Of a stretch of DNA of 64,000 nucleotides, positions 1-9,328 are shown piece after piece. The notes under the pieces were generated by a model that saw only the letters and a program-made list of their open reading frames with translations, had not been told where the DNA came from and made no database searches. The stretch lies in the NCBI RefSeq assembly GCF_051668705.1, contig NZ_CP196351.1:930001-994000 (forward strand). Direction: 5' to 3'. Position 1 is the stretch's first letter, and each line of letters begins with the position of its first letter. The position numbers were made by a program, and so were the translations under genes. The DNA comes from Alterisphingorhabdus sp051668705. Lineage in GTDB: Bacteria > Pseudomonadota > Alphaproteobacteria > Sphingomonadales > Sphingomonadaceae.

Positions 1-728
1 TTGATCGCGATATTCTGGTCATGATGACAGGTTCGAAATTTATGGGTGGGCCACCCTTTAATGGCTTTGCTATCTGCCCCGCACCTTTGGCCGAAGCCAT
101 AACGTATATGCCCAGTGGTTTTGCTCAGTTATTTTGCCGAGCAGAATTTCCTGAATACTGGCCGGGAAGAGACATATTGGCTGATCGCGCCAATCTTGGG
201 CTTGCCCTGCGCCTAGCCGCGTCACTTTTCGAGCTTGAACGCTTCCAAAGCCTGCATATTGATCAGGTGCGTAATGTTATTGATGGTTTTCAATCAATGG
301 CGAACCATGTGATTAGCCAGATTGGCGGTCATCGTATTCTGTCTCATGCAGCAGACGAGGTATCATTGCCTGCTACGTATCCAGTGGAAATGCAGACCAT
401 GGTGACGTTTGATCTTAACGCTTCGCCCGGGCTTTTGGGCGATGACCAAGGCCGCGTGGATGTCATCACATTCCAACACGCATCAGACATCCATCTGGCT
501 ATGACCCGATATGATGTGCGACTGGGTCAACCGGTGCGCTGCCGGTCATGCGGAGATCGGGGCTATAACGGGACATTGCGTATCGCTTTGTCGATGCCGC
601 AAGTCTCTTCATTAGCGCAATTACCGCAAATTGAGCGCGATAAAAAATTGTCTGCTGATGGAGCGTCTATTATTTCAGCCTATAAAAAAGCTCTGCACAG
701 CATCGAAGTTTTACAAGAAGCTAAGTAA
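1..728 (+). CDS. PLP-dependent enzyme-like protein, C-terminal part (5' end outside window)
   Basis: The reading frame is open from the first bases, so the N-terminus lies upstream of the window; the first internal ATG is at 21. The segment TGSKFMGGPPFNG near the start looks like the lysine-bearing loop of fold-type I pyridoxal-phosphate enzymes (aminotransferase class V or kynureninase-like), where the Lys would form the Schiff base. Downstream are a mostly helical stretch and a late CRSCGDRG segment. The protein ends at a TAA and is followed by a bidirectional terminator shared with rne. The exact substrate cannot be read from this part, and the PLP assignment rests on one motif plus fold-like pattern, so confidence is moderate. 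Confidence 0.5.
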   Translation, partial: DRDILVMMTGSKFMGGPPFNGFAICPAPLAEAITYMPSGFAQLFCRAEFPEYWPGRDILADRANLGLALRLAASLFELERFQSLHIDQVRNVIDGFQSMANHVISQIGGHRILSHAADEVSLPATYPVEMQTMVTFDLNASPGLLGDDQGRVDVITFQHASDIHLAMTRYDVRLGQPVRCRSCGDRGYNGTLRIALSMPQVSSLAQLPQIERDKKLSADGASIISAYKKALHSIEVLQEAK

Positions 729-753
729 ACTAAAGCGCATCTTCGCTTGAATC

Positions 754-790
754 AAAAACGCCCGGTCACATCACTGTGCCGGGCGTTTTG
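754..790. terminator. Bidirectional intrinsic terminator between the PLP-like gene and rne
   Basis: A GC-rich stem (755-765 pairing with 779-789) is flanked by A-tract on the left and T-tract on the right, so it can stop transcription from both sides. It sits between two convergent genes. Confidence 0.8.
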
Positions 791-809
791 TTAGATAATA
801 AGGTTCGAC

Positions 810-3530
810 TTAATTGCCAAATGTGCGCTGCCACCAGCCTTTGCGGCTTGGTCCAGTGTCTTCTGATTTTGTATCATCCGATGTTTCGCTCTTTGGAGCC
901 GGCTTATCGCTGGCACCTTCAGCCGGAGCTTCTGTCTTTAGATCATCTGATTTGGCCGCAGTGTCTGCCTTTTTGCGTGGCTTACGCGGCGCACGTTTTG
1001 GTTTCTCTGCCGGTTTTTCTTCTGCCGTATCAGCACCATCCGTAGCAACATTTGCCTCGGTCGTTTCCTCAGCCTTTGAAGCTTTAGGTGCAGCCTTGCG
1101 GCGCGTGCGCTTCGGTTTCTCTTCAACTGCTTCTTCTGAAGCAGCCGCTTCGGCTTTTTCAGATTCGGCCTTTGGTGTTCGTTTGCGGCGTGTGCGTTTC
1201 GGCTTTTCTTCCGCAGTATCTACAGCATCAGTCTTTGGTGCTTCAGCTTCTGCGTCCGCAGCTGCATTCGCACCATCATAAGACTCTTTTGCAGAATCCT
1301 TTGGTGTATCAGCATTATCGTCATCAGCCTTGCGACGACGGCGTCTTTGGCGCTTTGGCTTCTCATCAGAGGTTTCTGTTTCAGCCTTTGCCTCGTCAGT
1401 TCCTTCTGGTGATCCAGCGTTTTCGCTATCATTATCGTCATTGCCATCCGCATTGCCATTATCAGCAACTTGATCCGGGTTTTTGCGGTTGCGACGGCCA
1501 CGACGACGGCGGCGACGTTTCGGCTTGTCGCTCTTCTCTTCTTCATGCTCAATATCATCCTGAGCATCGTCTGGATCGTCGCTGATATCAGGCGCAGCAA
1601 GTTGTGCGACAGTATCTTCGCGGAATTGTGGTTTGCCGCCACTGACATCAACTGTCATTTTGGCACCTTCATGATCGCCATTTGGCAGCACCTGTATGGT
1701 AACGCCATAGCGGCTTTCAATTTCGTTTAGCCCGGAACGCTTATTGTTCAGAACATAAATCGTTGCTTCCTGACTGGTGCGCAGAGTCAGCATATTGCCT
1801 TTACCCTTGGCGGCTTCTTCTTCCAAAAGTCTGAGCGCAGCAAGACCGGAAGATGATGCTGTCCTGACCAGACCTGTGCCGTCACAATGCGGGCAGACTC
1901 TGGTTGATGCTTCCAGCACGCCCGTACGGAGGCGCTGACGGCTCATTTCCATAAGACCAAAGCCGGAAATGCGGCCTACCTGAATGCGTGCGCGATCGGA
2001 TTTCAGCGCATCGCGCATCTCTTTCTCAACTTTGCGGATATTGCCGCCGCGCTCCATATCGATAAAGTCGATGACCACAAGGCCGGCCATATCGCGCAGG
2101 CGTAATTGACGGGCGATTTCACGAGCAGCTTCCAAATTGGTGCTGACAGCGGTTGCCTCGATACCATGTTCGCGGGTTGAGCGACCGGAGTTAATGTCGA
2201 TGGACACCAGTGCTTCGGTTGGATTGATGACCAGATAACCACCCGATTTTAGCTGTACGACAGGGTCATACATGGCGTTGAGCTGTTCCTCAGCACCATA
2301 GAATTGGAACAATGGTGTGGGGTTCACATATTGCTTAACCCGCCGTGCATGGCTGGGCATCAGCAATTTCATAAAGTCTTTTGCCGCGCGATATCCGTCA
2401 TTGCCTTCGACAAACACTTCTTCAATTTCACGATTATAAATATCGCGAATGGCGCGTTTGATCAGATCGCTGTCACTATGGATCTTTTCCGGTGCAGAGG
2501 CTTTGAGCGTTTTTTCGCGAATTTCATCCCACAGACGTGCGAGATAATCAAAGTCGCGTTTAATCTCTGTCTTGGTGCGCGACAGACCGGCTGTACGAAC
2601 AATGCAGCCCATGGTCGCAGGCAGGTTCATATCTGATATGATGGACTTCAGACGTTTGCGGTCACTCGCGCTGGAGATTTTGCGGCTAATGCCTCCGCCA
2701 TGGGAGCTATTGGGCATAAGTACGCAATAGCGACCGGCCAGTGAAAGATAAGAGCTTAAAGCCGCGCCTTTATTGCCGCGCTCTTCTTTAACCACTTGTA
2801 CCAGCAAAACCTGACGACGGTGGATCACATCCTGTATTTTGTAGCGGCGGCGCAGGGCCATTCGTTTGCGGCGCACTTCATCGCTGGCTTTACCGGCACT
2901 CTTGCCACCATTTTTTCCGCGGCGACGATGGCGTCCTTTGCCGCGACGACCACCACGCGAGCGGCCTTTATTATCGCCAGCTTCATCAGATGATTCGTCA
3001 TCACCATTATCTTCGCCAGTATTATCATCAGTGTCGCCGTCTTCGTCACTATCGTCATCATCATCGTCATCAGGACGGACGGCGGTTTTGGGTTCGCTCA
3101 GCGCTTTTTCGGCTTTTTCGTCGAGCATGCCGTGATCTTCGGCCAACTCATCTGCAAAAGAACGGTTCTCATCATCGTCATCATCAGATGATGAATCACC
3201 GCTTTCTTCTTCCTCGGCACGCAAAGCGGCTTCTTCCGCAGCATGCTCGGCTTCTTCAGCAAGCAGTTTTTCGCGGTCTTCTTTGGGTATCTGGTAATAA
3301 TCGGGGTGGATTTCGGAAAAGGCAAGAAAGCCATGGCGATTGCCGCCATAATCTACAAATGCAGCCTGTAAGGAGGGTTCGACCCTTGTTACCTTGGCCA
3401 GATATATATTGCCTTTTATCTGCTTATGTTCAGCAGACTCGAAATCAAACTCTTCAATCCGGTTTCCTTTGAGCACCGCCACCCGGGTTTCTTCCTGGTG
3501 GCGCGCATCGATCAGCATACGCGTCGTCAT
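810..3530 (-). CDS. rne: Ribonuclease E/G
   Basis: Endoribonuclease for mRNA decay and rRNA/tRNA processing, the scaffold of the degradosome. The 906-residue protein starts MTTRMLIDARHQEET. An S1 RNA-binding domain (about residues 35-285) is split by an insert of roughly 130 residues that is first Asp/Glu-rich, then Arg/Gly/Lys-rich. The RNase E/G catalytic core follows, with acidic metal ligands in VSIDINSG and VIDFIDME. A CPHCDGTG segment (about residue 548) is the Zn-link that joins dimers. The last 300 residues are low-complexity, with alternating KPKRxRRRR-type basic patches and acidic stretches, and end in a WWQRTFGN tail, as expected for an unstructured degradosome scaffold. The gene is divergent from amiC and preceded by a long leader (see 3531-4087). 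Confidence 0.96.
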   Translation of the reverse strand: MTTRMLIDARHQEETRVAVLKGNRIEEFDFESAEHKQIKGNIYLAKVTRVEPSLQAAFVDYGGNRHGFLAFSEIHPDYYQIPKEDREKLLAEEAEHAAEEAALRAEEEESGDSSSDDDDDENRSFADELAEDHGMLDEKAEKALSEPKTAVRPDDDDDDDSDEDGDTDDNTGEDNGDDESSDEAGDNKGRSRGGRRGKGRHRRRGKNGGKSAGKASDEVRRKRMALRRRYKIQDVIHRRQVLLVQVVKEERGNKGAALSSYLSLAGRYCVLMPNSSHGGGISRKISSASDRKRLKSIISDMNLPATMGCIVRTAGLSRTKTEIKRDFDYLARLWDEIREKTLKASAPEKIHSDSDLIKRAIRDIYNREIEEVFVEGNDGYRAAKDFMKLLMPSHARRVKQYVNPTPLFQFYGAEEQLNAMYDPVVQLKSGGYLVINPTEALVSIDINSGRSTREHGIEATAVSTNLEAAREIARQLRLRDMAGLVVIDFIDMERGGNIRKVEKEMRDALKSDRARIQVGRISGFGLMEMSRQRLRTGVLEASTRVCPHCDGTGLVRTASSSGLAALRLLEEEAAKGKGNMLTLRTSQEATIYVLNNKRSGLNEIESRYGVTIQVLPNGDHEGAKMTVDVSGGKPQFREDTVAQLAAPDISDDPDDAQDDIEHEEEKSDKPKRRRRRRGRRNRKNPDQVADNGNADGNDDNDSENAGSPEGTDEAKAETETSDEKPKRQRRRRRKADDDNADTPKDSAKESYDGANAAADAEAEAPKTDAVDTAEEKPKRTRRKRTPKAESEKAEAAASEEAVEEKPKRTRRKAAPKASKAEETTEANVATDGADTAEEKPAEKPKRAPRKPRKKADTAAKSDDLKTEAPAEGASDKPAPKSETSDDTKSEDTGPSRKGWWQRTFGN

Positions 3531-4087
3531 TATGGTTTCTCCGCGTCAGTGAGGGCGCGGTAAACACGCGCTGGATCATTGACGGTCTTGTTGTTGGGGC
3601 GATGAAATGGGCAGGGCCGCGTTTCATCACCATTGATAGTGTTGGAAAAGTAAAGTGAATGCCATCCATCTGGAGATGGCTGCTTGTGTCTGTCTGAATG
3701 AACTTTGCGACGCTTTTGCCGCGGGGCGCAATATTCGCCTGCTGCATGACCGCTTGCGGACATGAGGGCGAGGAAATGGCCATAAAGTTCATTCAGCATC
3801 AACCTGTAATATCCTTCCGGCTGGCGGAAGGTAGCGAATTTAGAAGGCAGAAACTGCGCATATAATATGCTGATAAGTTTTGCTTCTACGTTTGGGCTAG
3901 CAGCTAAGTTGCGCAACAGCAACATAAATGACAAGCAAATGCTCGCTCAATCACCGTGCATTATTAGAGACATATTTGTCAGCACATTTGCCGCATGAGA
4001 TGCGATTTGAAAAAATTACGGTGAATTCGCTGTTAACCAGAACGTTTGACAGGATTTTACCTGTCTATCCTTAATTCCCGTTTCATC
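3531..4087 (-). promoter_or_regulatory. Long gene-free leader of rne with extended hairpin; shared intergenic region with amiC
   Basis: About 550 bases lie between the divergent rne and amiC starts with no convincing gene. A perfect 13-base inverted repeat (arms 3694-3706 and 3784-3796, with the core TGAATGAACTTT) encloses about 77 bases with further small hairpins, and a second stem GCCATC/GATGGC lies at 3661-3680. If rne transcription starts upstream of 3800, these form a structured 5' UTR. Enterobacterial rne is autoregulated through such a leader; extending that role to this sequence is inference. Confidence 0.45.
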
Positions 4088-5404
4088 ATGTTGAAACGCA
4101 AACTCTCAATCATAATTTTGGACTGGACCATCACAGGCCTTTTGCGGCATTACAAACATATTGTGATGATGTTCACGACCCTATTGTTCATGTTGGCCAG
4201 CTCTTTGGCGAACGCCGCGCATGTGCGCGACATCAATGTTGATGGTTCTAAAGTCGTCATAACATTTGATGATATTGTCGTGGGTGCAAAAACTTTGACT
4301 TTGTCCGGCCCGGACAGAATTGCCATCGATATCGAGGGTGGCACTTTGCACAAAGGGGTCAATACGCGCTCTCAGGGCAGCCCGCAAAGCAATGGCAGCT
4401 ATGCACGCAACAATATGGTGTCAAAGATTCGCGTTGCTCAATTCGCGCCCGATACAGCGCGTATCGTGCTGGATATGAGCGCGCCAACCGCTGTAAAATC
4501 TGGCTATTTCTCATCTGATGGCCGCGCATTGCACTTGGCACTTGCGCCGCTAGTTGGCGGCCAGCGCGCAAATATCTCACTCAATCAACTTTTTCAGCCT
4601 CCTGCAGGGTTCGCAGCGAAAAAAGTGCGTAAACCATATAGTGTAAGCGTTCGCCTCCCAAAGGCTAAGAAGCAAATTGGCTTGCCGAATATCCTAGGCG
4701 GGAATAACAAAAACAAGCCATTAGTGGTTATTGACGCAGGTCATGGCGGCCATGATCCTGGTGCAATCAGCCCGCATGGAGGTAAGCGCGAAAAGGACAT
4801 TACTCTGGCGATTGCCAAGCGCATTCGTGATCAGCTGCTAGCGACTGGTCGGGTCAGAGTCGCCCTAACGCGTGATGATGATAAATATCTGGTTTTGACC
4901 GAGCGCTATTCCATAGCACGCCGTTTAAATGCCGATCTGTTTATCTCTGTTCATGCAGATTCCGCAGGCAGTGAGGCAGCAAAAGGCGCGACAGTCTACA
5001 CATTATCCGAAGTGGCATCTGACCGCGAAACCGCGAAATTGGCGGCCCGTGAGAATAAATCGGATGTCATTCGCGGGCTTGATCTGAGCGGTGCCGACCC
5101 GAATATCAGCCCCATTTTGATCGACTTGCGCCAGCGCGAAACAATGAATCTCTCTTCGGACTTCGCAAAATTGCTGTTGCGAGAAGGCGATGGCAGAATG
5201 AATTTCCGCACATATTCGCATCGCTTCGCATCTTTCGTTGTCTTAAAAGCGCCTGACGTGCCATCCATCCTTCTGGAAACGGGTTATCTTACCAATGCAA
5301 AAGATGTGTCTCGATTGTCATCAAGGGCAGGGCAAAATCAGATAGCCGATTCTGTAGCTGATGCTGTGACAGTTTATTTTGCGCGGCAACTTGCTTTGCG
5401 CTGA
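4088..5404 (+). CDS. amiC: N-acetylmuramoyl-L-alanine amidase (AMIN + Amidase_3)
   Basis: Periplasmic zinc amidase that cuts the bond between MurNAc and the stem peptide during cell separation. The N-terminus has a hydrophobic export segment (MMFTTLLFMLASSLANA), then an AMIN targeting domain (about 40-150), then an Amidase_3 catalytic domain. Zinc-ligand motifs are visible: VIDAGHGGHDPGA, an early catalytic-domain Glu (KREKDITLAIA), LFISVHADS, and the late SILLETGYLTN with its Glu. Start is uncertain: TTG 4046, ATG 4088 and ATG 4166/4169 are in frame and none has a strong ribosome site; 4088 is a compromise, while 4166 would give a cleaner signal peptide. It precedes mrcA, a common order in alphaproteobacteria. 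Confidence 0.92.
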   Translation: MLKRKLSIIILDWTITGLLRHYKHIVMMFTTLLFMLASSLANAAHVRDINVDGSKVVITFDDIVVGAKTLTLSGPDRIAIDIEGGTLHKGVNTRSQGSPQSNGSYARNNMVSKIRVAQFAPDTARIVLDMSAPTAVKSGYFSSDGRALHLALAPLVGGQRANISLNQLFQPPAGFAAKKVRKPYSVSVRLPKAKKQIGLPNILGGNNKNKPLVVIDAGHGGHDPGAISPHGGKREKDITLAIAKRIRDQLLATGRVRVALTRDDDKYLVLTERYSIARRLNADLFISVHADSAGSEAAKGATVYTLSEVASDRETAKLAARENKSDVIRGLDLSGADPNISPILIDLRQRETMNLSSDFAKLLLREGDGRMNFRTYSHRFASFVVLKAPDVPSILLETGYLTNAKDVSRLSSRAGQNQIADSVADAVTVYFARQLALR

Positions 5405-5527
5405 GAGGATGTGGTTCGGATAATCTTCCGATATCTGCTGTAAATCACGTTTTAAATCGTAATTTTCCATAGTCAGTTCTTATTCAGGCTGGCACTTCAT
5501 AATTTGGCTGTGCTAGATGCCTATTTT

Positions 5528-8074
5528 ATGAATGATACCGCTTCACCAGATTCAGGCAACGGGTTTGCCTATCGTTTGCGCCGCGATGCAGGAGGCGCTG
5601 GTGCTTTTCTGGCGCGCTCATGGGCACGCTGGTGGGTACGTTGGCTGACATATCTCTTCATCGCATTCTGGGTGGCGATTGCGATTTTCTGGGTCATTTT
5701 TGCGCGCGGCTTACCATCTGCGGAAACATTGCTCGATTATGATCCGCCAGTGCCGACAATGGTGCGCGGTTATGATGGAGATATTGTGCAGAGCTTTGCG
5801 CGTGATCGGCGTGTGCAGCTGGAATATAATGATTATCCGCAACAGCTGATTGACGCCTATTTGGCGGCTGAGGACAAAACCTTTTTTGATCATGATGGCC
5901 TAGATTATCCAGGTGTTGCAGGCGCTGTCATCGATTATGTGACCAAATTGGGCAGTGGCCGCCGTGCCAAAGGTGGTTCGACAATTACGCAGCAAGTGGC
6001 GAAGAACCTGCTGGTTGGTGATGAATATTCGGTAACCCGTAAAATCCGTGAGGCTATTTTGGCCTATCGGATTGAGGATGTTTTATCGAAAGAAGAAATT
6101 CTCGAAATCTATCTCAATGAAATATTCTTAGGCAGGAACGCCTATGGTGTGCAGGCTGCATCGCAGGCATATTTCCAAAAAGATGTTGATGCGCTGACAT
6201 TGCCGGAAGCTGCTTATCTGGCGATACTTCCTAAAGGGCCGAACAATTACCGACCCGAGAAAGATTATGATCGTGCGATTGAGCGCCGCAATTATGTGCT
6301 GGGTGAAATGCAGCGCAACGGCTTTATCAATGAAAAAGAAATGACCGATGCACGGGCTGCGCCTTTGGGGACGAAGACTAGAAAAACAGTAAGCTATGAA
6401 CCTATTGGCGGATATTTTATCGAAGAAGTCCGCCGCCAATTGATAGAACGCTATGGTGAAACGGCAGATGAGGGCCGCAACCCATATAGTGTTTATGCAG
6501 GTGGCCTATGGGTCAGAACATCAATTGATCGTGAAATCCAGCAAGAGACAACTGAGGCATTGCGCAGCGGTATGTTGCGTTATGATCGTGGCAAAGGCTG
6601 GTCCGGCCCTATCAACACTATTGAGATGGATGAAAAATGGGCGCGCCGTTTGGATTCAACAAATATTGGCGTAAATTATAGAAATTGGCGTGTTGCAGTT
6701 GTCCTTGGTAAAGAGGGCGCACAGGCCAGCATTGGTTTTGCCAATGGTGAAACAGGCATATTGCCGCGCTGGGCGGCGAGTATGACCAAACGCGGCGGAG
6801 GCAGTGCTTTTAACTCATTGGCTGCAGGACAGATTATTGCAGTTGCACCGGAGCGTGGTGACAATGTTTTTGCTTTGCGCAATATTCCCAAGGTGTCAGG
6901 CGGCATGGTTGTGCAAAGTCCACATAGTGGGCGTATATTGGCCATGCAGGGCGGTTTTGACAGCCGTATCAGCACATTCAACCGTGCTACTCAGGCAGAA
7001 CGTCAACCTGGCTCTACGATCAAGCCATTTGTTTACGCGACTGCTCTGGATCAAGGTTTGACCCCGGCTTCACAAATTGTTGATGACAAATTTTGCGTCT
7101 ATGATGGCTCTACCGGTGAACGGAAATGTTTCCGCAACTTTGGCGGTTCACGCGGTGCCGGTGCACAGACTATGCGCTGGGGACTGGAGCAATCGCGAAA
7201 TTTGATGACAGTACGCGCCGCAAATGATGCGGGCATGCCCAATGTTGTGAAGACTATCAAAAATGTCGGCATCGGCAGCTACCAACCCTATTTCTCTTAT
7301 GCATTGGGTGCTGGTGAGACAACAGTTGAAAAAATGACCAATGCTTATTCCATATTGGTCAACCAAGGGCGCGAATTGACCCCGACTGTTATCGACTATG
7401 TTCAGGATCGCGCCGGCAAAGTTATCTACCGCGCTGACAAGCGTGTGTGCGAAGGCTGTAATATGGTCCAATATGATGGCAAGCCGATGCCACGTTTGAA
7501 ACCCGTGGGCAAACAGGCGATGGACCCGATGACCGCTTTCCAGACCGTACATATGATGACTGGTGTCGTGCTGCGCGGCACAGCGCAGAACTTGCGGGAT
7601 TTGAACCGGCCATTATTTGGCAAGACAGGAACAACCACAAGCTCAACCAATGTGTGGTTTGTTGGTGGCACGCCAGACATCGTAGCCGGTGTTTATCTGG
7701 GATATGATCAACCGCAAAATATGGGTGGTTATGCGCAGGGTGGTACAGTCGCTGCCCCGATATTCAAGCAATTTGCTCAGAAGGTTTTGCCCAAAATGCC
7801 CGCACGGCCATTCATTGCGCCAAAGGGTATCCGCATGGTGCGCATTGAAAGACGCTCCGGTCGCCGTGTCTTTGGCCAATGGCCAAGCGATGATCCTAAA
7901 TCAGCTGTCATTTGGGAGGCTTTTAAACCTGAAACCGAACCAAAACGCTCTGTACGGGCGGAAGATGTCAAGGAAACGGCGCCTAAGGCGCGGCCAGCTC
8001 AGGTTCGACGGCAAAGGGAGCGCAGGCCAAGAAACGATAATGACTTCCTGCAAGATCAAGGCGGCATTTACTAG
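5528..8074 (+). CDS. mrcA: Penicillin-binding protein 1A (bifunctional transglycosylase/transpeptidase)
   Basis: Class A PBP that polymerises and cross-links peptidoglycan. A short cytoplasmic N-terminus and one membrane anchor (about residues 35-62) are followed by a GT51 transglycosylase domain with the catalytic-Glu motif EDKTFFDHDG and KGGSTITQQVAKNLL, an OB-like insert in the middle, and a transpeptidase domain with SxxK (PGSTIKPF), SRN (EQSRNLM) and KTG (FGKTGTTTSS). The C-terminal tail is Arg/Lys/Pro-rich. About 849 residues is normal for alphaproteobacterial PBP1A. An in-frame TTG at 5504 would add eight residues; ATG 5528 is preferred. It sits 123 bases after amiC and is co-oriented with it. 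Confidence 0.95.
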   Translation: MNDTASPDSGNGFAYRLRRDAGGAGAFLARSWARWWVRWLTYLFIAFWVAIAIFWVIFARGLPSAETLLDYDPPVPTMVRGYDGDIVQSFARDRRVQLEYNDYPQQLIDAYLAAEDKTFFDHDGLDYPGVAGAVIDYVTKLGSGRRAKGGSTITQQVAKNLLVGDEYSVTRKIREAILAYRIEDVLSKEEILEIYLNEIFLGRNAYGVQAASQAYFQKDVDALTLPEAAYLAILPKGPNNYRPEKDYDRAIERRNYVLGEMQRNGFINEKEMTDARAAPLGTKTRKTVSYEPIGGYFIEEVRRQLIERYGETADEGRNPYSVYAGGLWVRTSIDREIQQETTEALRSGMLRYDRGKGWSGPINTIEMDEKWARRLDSTNIGVNYRNWRVAVVLGKEGAQASIGFANGETGILPRWAASMTKRGGGSAFNSLAAGQIIAVAPERGDNVFALRNIPKVSGGMVVQSPHSGRILAMQGGFDSRISTFNRATQAERQPGSTIKPFVYATALDQGLTPASQIVDDKFCVYDGSTGERKCFRNFGGSRGAGAQTMRWGLEQSRNLMTVRAANDAGMPNVVKTIKNVGIGSYQPYFSYALGAGETTVEKMTNAYSILVNQGRELTPTVIDYVQDRAGKVIYRADKRVCEGCNMVQYDGKPMPRLKPVGKQAMDPMTAFQTVHMMTGVVLRGTAQNLRDLNRPLFGKTGTTTSSTNVWFVGGTPDIVAGVYLGYDQPQNMGGYAQGGTVAAPIFKQFAQKVLPKMPARPFIAPKGIRMVRIERRSGRRVFGQWPSDDPKSAVIWEAFKPETEPKRSVRAEDVKETAPKARPAQVRRQRERRPRNDNDFLQDQGGIY

Positions 8075-8200
8075 GCACGATGCCATAGCATTGCGGTTTG
8101 GTTATACAGTCCAATCGATAGTATAATGATTTTGGCAACGGCCTGCCTTTACATTGGCCGTGAAATCCCCAATTGAAGATCAAAGCATTAGGAGAGAAAG

Positions 8201-9328
8201 ATGCGGGCCGAGGGGCAAGCCTATATCGACAAAATTGAAGCGTCATTAGCGCTTGTGCGAAAGTTTCTCGACTGGGACAAAGCTTTACGCCGCATGGATG
8301 AGTTGAACGCGCGGGTGGAGGATCCTGATCTTTGGAACAATCCCAAAGAGGCCGAAGAGGTCATGCGTGAGCGTCGCCGTCTCGATGAAGCGATCAACGC
8401 TGTTAATAACATCAATCAGGAAATGCAGGACGCTGTCGAATTTATCGATATGGGCGAAGCCGAAGATGATGAGGCGACCGTTAAAGAAGGGCTGGAAAGC
8501 CTTGCCGCACTGGTTGAACGGGCCGAGCGTGACAAGGTGGAAGCATTGCTGGCCGGTGAGGCTGATGGCAATGACACCTATTTGGAAATTCATGCTGGTG
8601 CCGGCGGTACGGAGAGCCAAGACTGGGCAGAGATGCTACAGCGCATGTATGTGCGTTGGGGGGAGCGGCGCGGTTTCAAGGTTGAGATTGTTGATTATCA
8701 CGCAGGCGAGCAGGCCGGCATCAAATCGGTTACTTTACTGATCAAAGGGCAGAATGCTTACGGTTATGCCAAGACCGAAAGCGGTGTGCACCGGCTAGTG
8801 CGCATATCCCCTTATGATAGCGCGGCCAAGCGACATACCAGTTTTTCCAGCGTCTGGGTTTATCCGGTCATTGATGACAATATTGATATTGCCGTCAACG
8901 AAGGCGATTTGAAAATTGATACTTATCGTGCTTCGGGTGCGGGCGGTCAGCACGTGAACACCACCGATAGTGCGGTGCGAATTACCCATATTCCCTCTGG
9001 CATAGTGGTGGCCAGCCAGAATGACAGGTCACAGCATAAGAACCGTGCAGAGGCGATGAGCATGTTGAAGGCGCGGCTTTATGAAGAAGAGCTGCGCAAG
9101 CGCGAAGAAGCCGCCATGGATGAGCATGCCAGCAAGTCGGAAATTGGCTGGGGTAGCCAAATTCGCTCTTATGTCCTGCAACCCTATCAGATGGTCAAGG
9201 ATCTGCGAACGGGTGTGACTTCTTCCTCGCCTTCTGACGTGCTTGATGGATCGCTTGATCCCTTTATGGCTGCGGCTCTGTCACAGCGCGTCAGCGGGGA
9301 ACAGGTGGAGGTTGAAGATGTTGACTAA
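8201..9328 (+). CDS. prfB: Peptide chain release factor 2
   Basis: Reads UGA and UAA stop codons and triggers peptide release on the ribosome. The 375-residue ORF is continuous, starting at an ATG after AGGAGAGAAAG, so the programmed frameshift seen in many bacteria is absent, as usual in alphaproteobacteria. The GGQ catalytic tripeptide is at 248-250. The codon-recognition tripeptide reads SPY (203-205, in RISPYDS) rather than the SPF of E. coli; this substitution is familiar in alphaproteobacterial RF2 and not a sign of decay. Its last 11 bases overlap the next gene. Confidence 0.96.
   Translation: MRAEGQAYIDKIEASLALVRKFLDWDKALRRMDELNARVEDPDLWNNPKEAEEVMRERRRLDEAINAVNNINQEMQDAVEFIDMGEAEDDEATVKEGLESLAALVERAERDKVEALLAGEADGNDTYLEIHAGAGGTESQDWAEMLQRMYVRWGERRGFKVEIVDYHAGEQAGIKSVTLLIKGQNAYGYAKTESGVHRLVRISPYDSAAKRHTSFSSVWVYPVIDDNIDIAVNEGDLKIDTYRASGAGGQHVNTTDSAVRITHIPSGIVVASQNDRSQHKNRAEAMSMLKARLYEEELRKREEAAMDEHASKSEIGWGSQIRSYVLQPYQMVKDLRTGVTSSSPSDVLDGSLDPFMAAALSQRVSGEQVEVEDVD

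Noticed and set aside
3530..3934. Open frame of 134 codons on the minus strand upstream of rne
   Set aside because: Ends where rne begins, has no protein-like composition and covers the inverted repeats; better seen as leader sequence.
8138..8161. ACGGCC/GGCCGT hairpin upstream of prfB as a terminator
   Set aside because: Six-base stem with a 12-base loop and no T-tract.
8201..8290. Programmed frameshift in prfB
   Set aside because: The frame is continuous from ATG 8201 with no internal TGA at the usual codon 26 area.
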